Assembly (NCBI GenBank): GCA_964006375.1
Contig: OZ023263.1
Location: forward strand, 139,566,173-139,630,172
DNA: 64,000 bases
Origin: Tillus elongatus
Taxonomy: Eukaryota > Arthropoda > Insecta > Coleoptera > Cleridae
Direction of reading: 5' to 3'
How positions within the stretch are numbered: position 1 is the stretch's first letter; the number at the start of each line of letters is the position of its first letter. The notes beneath the pieces are model-generated. The model was not told the origin of the DNA. It did no database searches and was given only the letters and a program-made list of their open reading frames with translations. The position numbers and the translations under genes were made by a program. Shown here piece by piece: positions 59,119 through 64,000 of the stretch.

Positions 59119-59324
59119 AAAAAAATTCTGGACACAGCAAGTCCATTATGGTAGTGAATTTTCATAGATTGTTCTATAATATCAAATGTCATTTATTTAA
59201 TGAAATATATTTTGATTTTGAAACCATGTATGATGTTTTATGAAAATAACTTTTGTGTTAAAACATATAACAATTTTCCGAAAATAAACAAAATTTTACC
59301 CAAATAACTGGTTTAGTTTTCCAT
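59119..59324 (+). repeat. Half-copy of the terminal-inverted-repeat family (copy 2)
   Basis: Counterpart of 31010-31215. Confidence 0.65.
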
Positions 59325-60338
59325 AAAATTCAATTTTATAATCTATATTTAAAATTGAAATAAAATAAAGGCTGTTTGATTTGAAGAAAACTTACTTACG
59401 GCAGTTTGATTATTTTGTTTTCACTATTTGAGAGCACCCTCTATACATGACTGAATATAAAACCTGAAACTCACCCCGGACGTGGGTTTTAGGTTCTCAT
59501 TTAAGGAAATTTCTTCAAAATTCAAGTCATGATCTCCACCTTAGTGAATCTTTTCTATGAACATTCACTAATAGTGCTTATTTCCTAGTTTGATAGGAAA
59601 TTTGCTGTAACAGCCATACATCAAATTCTATGTGTTTTCAATTGAGAAATGCGGCATCTTTGTGATATTTATTTTATAAAACATGATTGTGACTCTAAAC
59701 GCACCTTTTTTTTAAATTAAAGATAAATTTGTATTTTGAAAAAATGTGTAAAATTATTATTGCCTCATTGATTATTTAATTTAATGTTATCAGTAAGTTT
59801 ACTCTCAATTATCTGCAACATAACATATTAATAAACACCAAGGCTCTCATAAAACAAAAACCAAAAGGCTGCAGTGTTTACTAGAAGTATTTACTTGCAG
59901 AACTGCTTTTCTTGCAACATCCAGTTTTCTGTGTAACTATTTTTTAAGTGAGAATGATGTACCGAAAATGAATGATGGAATAAATTACATCACAGCAGCC
60001 TATGCAGCTCTTATATGCAAATAACTAAGAACAACATATCCAATCCTTACAGGTTTTTCTTACAACATACAATTTACTGTGTTACTATGTTTGAAATGAG
60101 AACTCGGACAATACATGGGTTTGTGAAATTTGAGGCAGATACTGTTAAAGATACATATAACGTAATATTATACAAGACTGATCGTTTGTTGAGAAACTAA
60201 ACATTATTTTTATTTTTACATTACTTAAATACTTACCACTTTGCATAAATACGCTGCATCTATAATAACACCCATGATATGGGCCCCATTTTCGTTTCTT
60301 TCCCTTTATTTTAGAGCTTAGACAAAAACTTAACTTAC

Positions 60339-60382
60339 CATCTTCGGGAAAATAAATCCCAGAATACATAACTACTCGTAAC
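60339..60382 (-). CDS. Likely upstream exon (copy 2)
   Basis: Counterpart of 32230-32273, with the same splice sites and phases. Confidence 0.5.
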
Positions 60383-62269
60383 CTAAAAACAAAGGGAAGA
60401 TTTAGACACATATATTATACAGTGTAATTAGATTATGAAAATATTACCCTTTTGTCATCCCAGTAGCTACATGTAAACAAAATACTACTAAATAAAATAA
60501 AAATGCAAAACATTAATTTTTTGAGTACTAGAGTACAGACGGTACTTGCGAGGGTTGAATCATTTCCTCTGATTCGATCTATCCGATGAAACATCTTAGG
60601 CAAACATTGTAACAAATAAGTATGAAACTTCTTATGATAAGACTGACAAATTATTACTGCGACTTTAATACTATTTAGTAGGTAAATTACTTTTTGCGGT
60701 GCATTTTCCATTGGGTAATATAAGTTATTAGGTCAACACTTGCATAATGGGACGACAAAGCGACATACTGCTAATGGCCTTTCAAATCATAGTAAAAAAT
60801 GAGGTTAGTTAAATACCAAATTTAAACCGTACATTTGATTGGTCATATAAGTAATAATAGACTACTTAATATGTGCTTACCTGTGTATTTTTGTAAACTA
60901 AAGACAGCAACTGTCCAACCTTACGGCAGACTGCCCACCTGTTACCTGATCAGTTGGATACACAAAAAATAGCTTTATCTTCACTTGCACCTTGCTCTTG
61001 ATTATATATAAGTAATTACAATATATTTAATATGCAATATTCACGTAAATTGCTAAAAATTCAGGAACAACATACTAAGGTATTAATATTAGGTAGATTT
61101 CTCAATCATGAGCCATAAACGATTACATTACACTCGCCGACTCGATTTCGATACCTTGAAGGGAAAACTGAAACAATGAAACCTTGAAACTAAATTTAAA
61201 AGTCAGGTTCAGACAGTTTCGACAGCGTTGCCGCGTCTATAGCCAAACATAAAATGAAACCAAATGCTTCATTGCAGTGTTTCCCAAATCCCAAATTCCT
61301 CAAAATCGCGGACCCAAAAATTAAACGCTAATACCATTATGCGGGTCCCATGAACAGTTTTGTTAAAAAATAAATAATTAAGCAAACTTTTTGCATTTTC
61401 TTTATGTAATTAATAACTAATATGTTTCCTTGAACACACTGGAAATTGGCATGCTGTATTTTAATAAAAACGGGAATTTATGTATAATATAAAAATTAAA
61501 AATACAATGGATACCTACAATATAAAACTTATAAATTTTCATCAGTTTTAGATTCTACTGAAAAAAATGAAACACTGTTTCTTTAATTCATTAATTGTTT
61601 GTAAATCAGTTAAATATTTGAAATATTTAGCCTTACATATGAAGCAACATCTAGTCGAATTAGTTGGTTTGATTTTAGCAGAATGTATGTATACAAAGAG
61701 TGCCTGCTTCACATAAATAAGTTGTGCAAAAAGGAATCAAATGCTTCATAGCCTGTTGTTCTCTTTTTATGTCGTAGGTTCACGGCATGATACAAATAAC
61801 CAGAAATATGATAATGAGACTACCTATTTTTAGAACAGTCACGCGCATGGTGTCATGTGGTGAATCCAATGCAACAATAATATTCTGTCGTATAGTGGAG
61901 TTTGACGTTTCATCACAAACTCTTAAAAAAATTACGTATTTTTACTAATATTTAAGTGCATAGAGTTGGAAGTACTTTTTTAAGATCAGAATACTATACA
62001 GTGATTATGTTACATGATGATCAAATCAAGTTTATGGATGTTAACGCCCTCTAAATGTCTGCGAACGTCTTCTCTACTTTTAAGTTGGTGTATGCCCTTG
62101 TGTATCCCCAATGCTAATTCAGGGCTCTCCTTAATTATTATACTTGTCTTGTGCGTATATACATATATGTAATATCAAAATGAAAAAGAATAAATTTAGT
62201 GCTGCGTTCTATATTATCTGAAAAAGACAATATAGGCGACGAAGTGGAATCTAACTATTCAACCGCATT

Positions 62270-62591
62270 CAGTGGCGGATTTGCCCTAAGGCCCAGTAGG
62301 CCCGGGGCTAGGGCGGCCAGATATTAGGGGCGGCCAATCGTGACAAAACACACATTATGGCGTATGGCGGCCGCACTGCACGGTGCAGTCTGCACCGCAT
62401 AGTATAACAATAATCTTCCTAAATCACTTTCGCATATTTTATGTATAAAATATAGATATGATACATATGTATATAATGTTATCAATAAAGTAAATTCATT
62501 ATGTAGTCTATATGATTGGTGCTGAGAAAGGGGCGGCTAGTACTTACATGGCCTGGGGCCTAGGGCGGCCAAGACTGCAAATCCGCCACTG
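62270..62591. mobile_element. hAT-type MITE (copy 2)
   Basis: Counterpart of 34161-34482. The duplication 'accgcatt' is at 62262-62269 and 62592-62599. Confidence 0.93.
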
Positions 62592-62703
62592 ACCGCATTA
62601 AACTGACGTATAGAAACTTTTTGATTGAGAATGACTTTGGACTTCTATAACGCTACTCACCACGTGACGTCATAGGAGGGGGCGGTGCATATGCGCAATA
62701 TCA

Positions 62704-62844
<141 letters not shown>

Positions 62845-63893
62845 AGTACAGGTTCATAAGTCGCGAATTGCGAAACCCTTTCCTATAGATTTACCTTAAA
62901 TATGACAACAGAAAATGTGACACCTTGAATGTTTCAATTTCTTGCGAATTCGCGGAATTTATAACCCAAGAGGCGGGAATATAAATATTAGTTTAATTTA
63001 CTATGGAATATCGCTGCGAATTTCGATATGTACGTGTAATCAACAGATTCACAAATACTTAAGCATAGGTAAGAAAGAAAACAGACATTCCCAAATTAAT
63101 TCGTTGGGTAAGTTTGTTTCCAGAAACATGCTTTTAAGCCAGGTTCATACACTGGCGAATTTAGAATGCGAATTGCGTAACTAATTCCTATTAGTTAATT
63201 TCAAATAACGTCATAGTAGTTTTTAGAAGCATTCTGTATGTATAAACCACAAGACTAATATTGTGGGTTCAAATTCCAAAAGAGGTATGGGAACCGGAGC
63301 GGATAGGGGTGCTGGCCGGGGTAGACAAGATTGGGACATTCGAAAATGGATATTACATGGCCTCCAAGCTAATAATCATCATAAAGCACGACATATATAT
63401 ACACGCTATATTCACTACAACACTACTAGGTCCGATCGCTAATAAAACAAAATATTGCACAATGTGAAAAATAAGGTCCTCGAAAATAGAAAGTACATGC
63501 TATTCGTTGGTATCGTCTCAGTACTGAACCTGAGTTTCTGTTGGAACTCTAAAATCGACGACAAGCACCTAACCAATGAGAAAGCAACACGTAATAAGAA
63601 TGCAATATTACACATTTGAAAATATAAGGAACAATTATTATTAATCTATATTTTAAAATTTTATTTCTTAGAAAATGAAAGAAGTGTAAAGAAAAGGAAA
63701 TACTGGAAAAATATTGAGAAAGCGTAAATTTAAGAAAAAGGTGGAAGAAAGCAAAAGCAAAAATATTATTAACGTTCATCTACGATGCTAAACTTTATAT
63801 ATGAGCAGGTCTGTTTGTCCAAAACTGACATAGCGCTTATCTGAAAAATTATCGTTAGGTGGATTGCTTTTAAGAATTATTTAAATTATAGTC

Positions 63894-64000
63894 CCAAATA
63901 CCGATATAGAGACTACTCCTTTGGCTTCACAAGTCTTTGTTTTCTTCTCTGTTTCGACCTTTTACGACATCGTCAAACAGAATAATATTGAATTTATGTA
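63894..64000. mobile_element. Left arm of the family P element (copy 2, cut by window end)
   Basis: Counterpart of 35905-36011. Confidence 0.75.

Overview
The window is eukaryotic and looks like repeat-rich, AT-rich insect (or at least arthropod) DNA. It carries an errantivirus-like Gypsy element with a serine-tRNA-type primer binding site, tRNA-derived SINEs, RNase H-bearing LINE fragments, pogo and hAT DNA transposons, long TA, TAA and CA microsatellites, and one multi-exon gene with canonical GT-AG introns. There is no operon-like packing. A run of exactly 200 Ns (47764-47963) marks a scaffold join.

Layout. 1-5800: a TA-tailed repeat, a TA tract with an inverted spacer, a pair of direct repeats, a lone minus-strand ORF and a decayed minus-strand LINE. 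5815-14953: two broken Gypsy/errantivirus copies arranged tail to tail. The plus-strand copy (LTR, PBS, gag, protease, RT, RNase H, start of integrase) stops inside integrase at about 10497. There it meets the truncated 3' LTR of a minus-strand copy (env-like, integrase, RNase H, RT). 15050-17760: two partial LINE copies in tandem. 17795-20007: two more TA-tailed repeats and a terminal-inverted-repeat element.

20008-36011 and 48113-64000 are the same sequence. By eye I found seven substitutions, a 1-bp and a 5-bp indel, and TA and TAA tracts of different length. The block holds one minus-strand gene that I could assemble through five exons (six with a likely upstream exon). Every resolved intron after the first candidate exon is phase 1, and all exons stay in frame. 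The product is predicted to have a C2H2-like finger, a second CCHC-like finger, a tyrosine-recombinase-like domain, and two SANT/Myb-like domains ending at a stop codon. The block also holds a pogo-like transposon with a nested hAT element, two further hAT-type elements with perfect 8-bp target duplications, a SINE and palindromic elements.

36012-47763 is mostly non-coding. It contains palindromic elements, a CA tract, a reversed SINE, a foldback-like element built from seven ~105-134-bp hairpin-bearing tandem units (41296-42237), a ~690-bp inverted-repeat element, and a few unrecognised ORFs.

The second block starts just after the N gap, inside a TA tract. It is therefore either a recent tandem duplication or, more likely, an uncollapsed haplotype or false duplication. 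The tyrosine-recombinase-like gene is the most interesting coding content, and its apparent copy number of two depends on settling that question.
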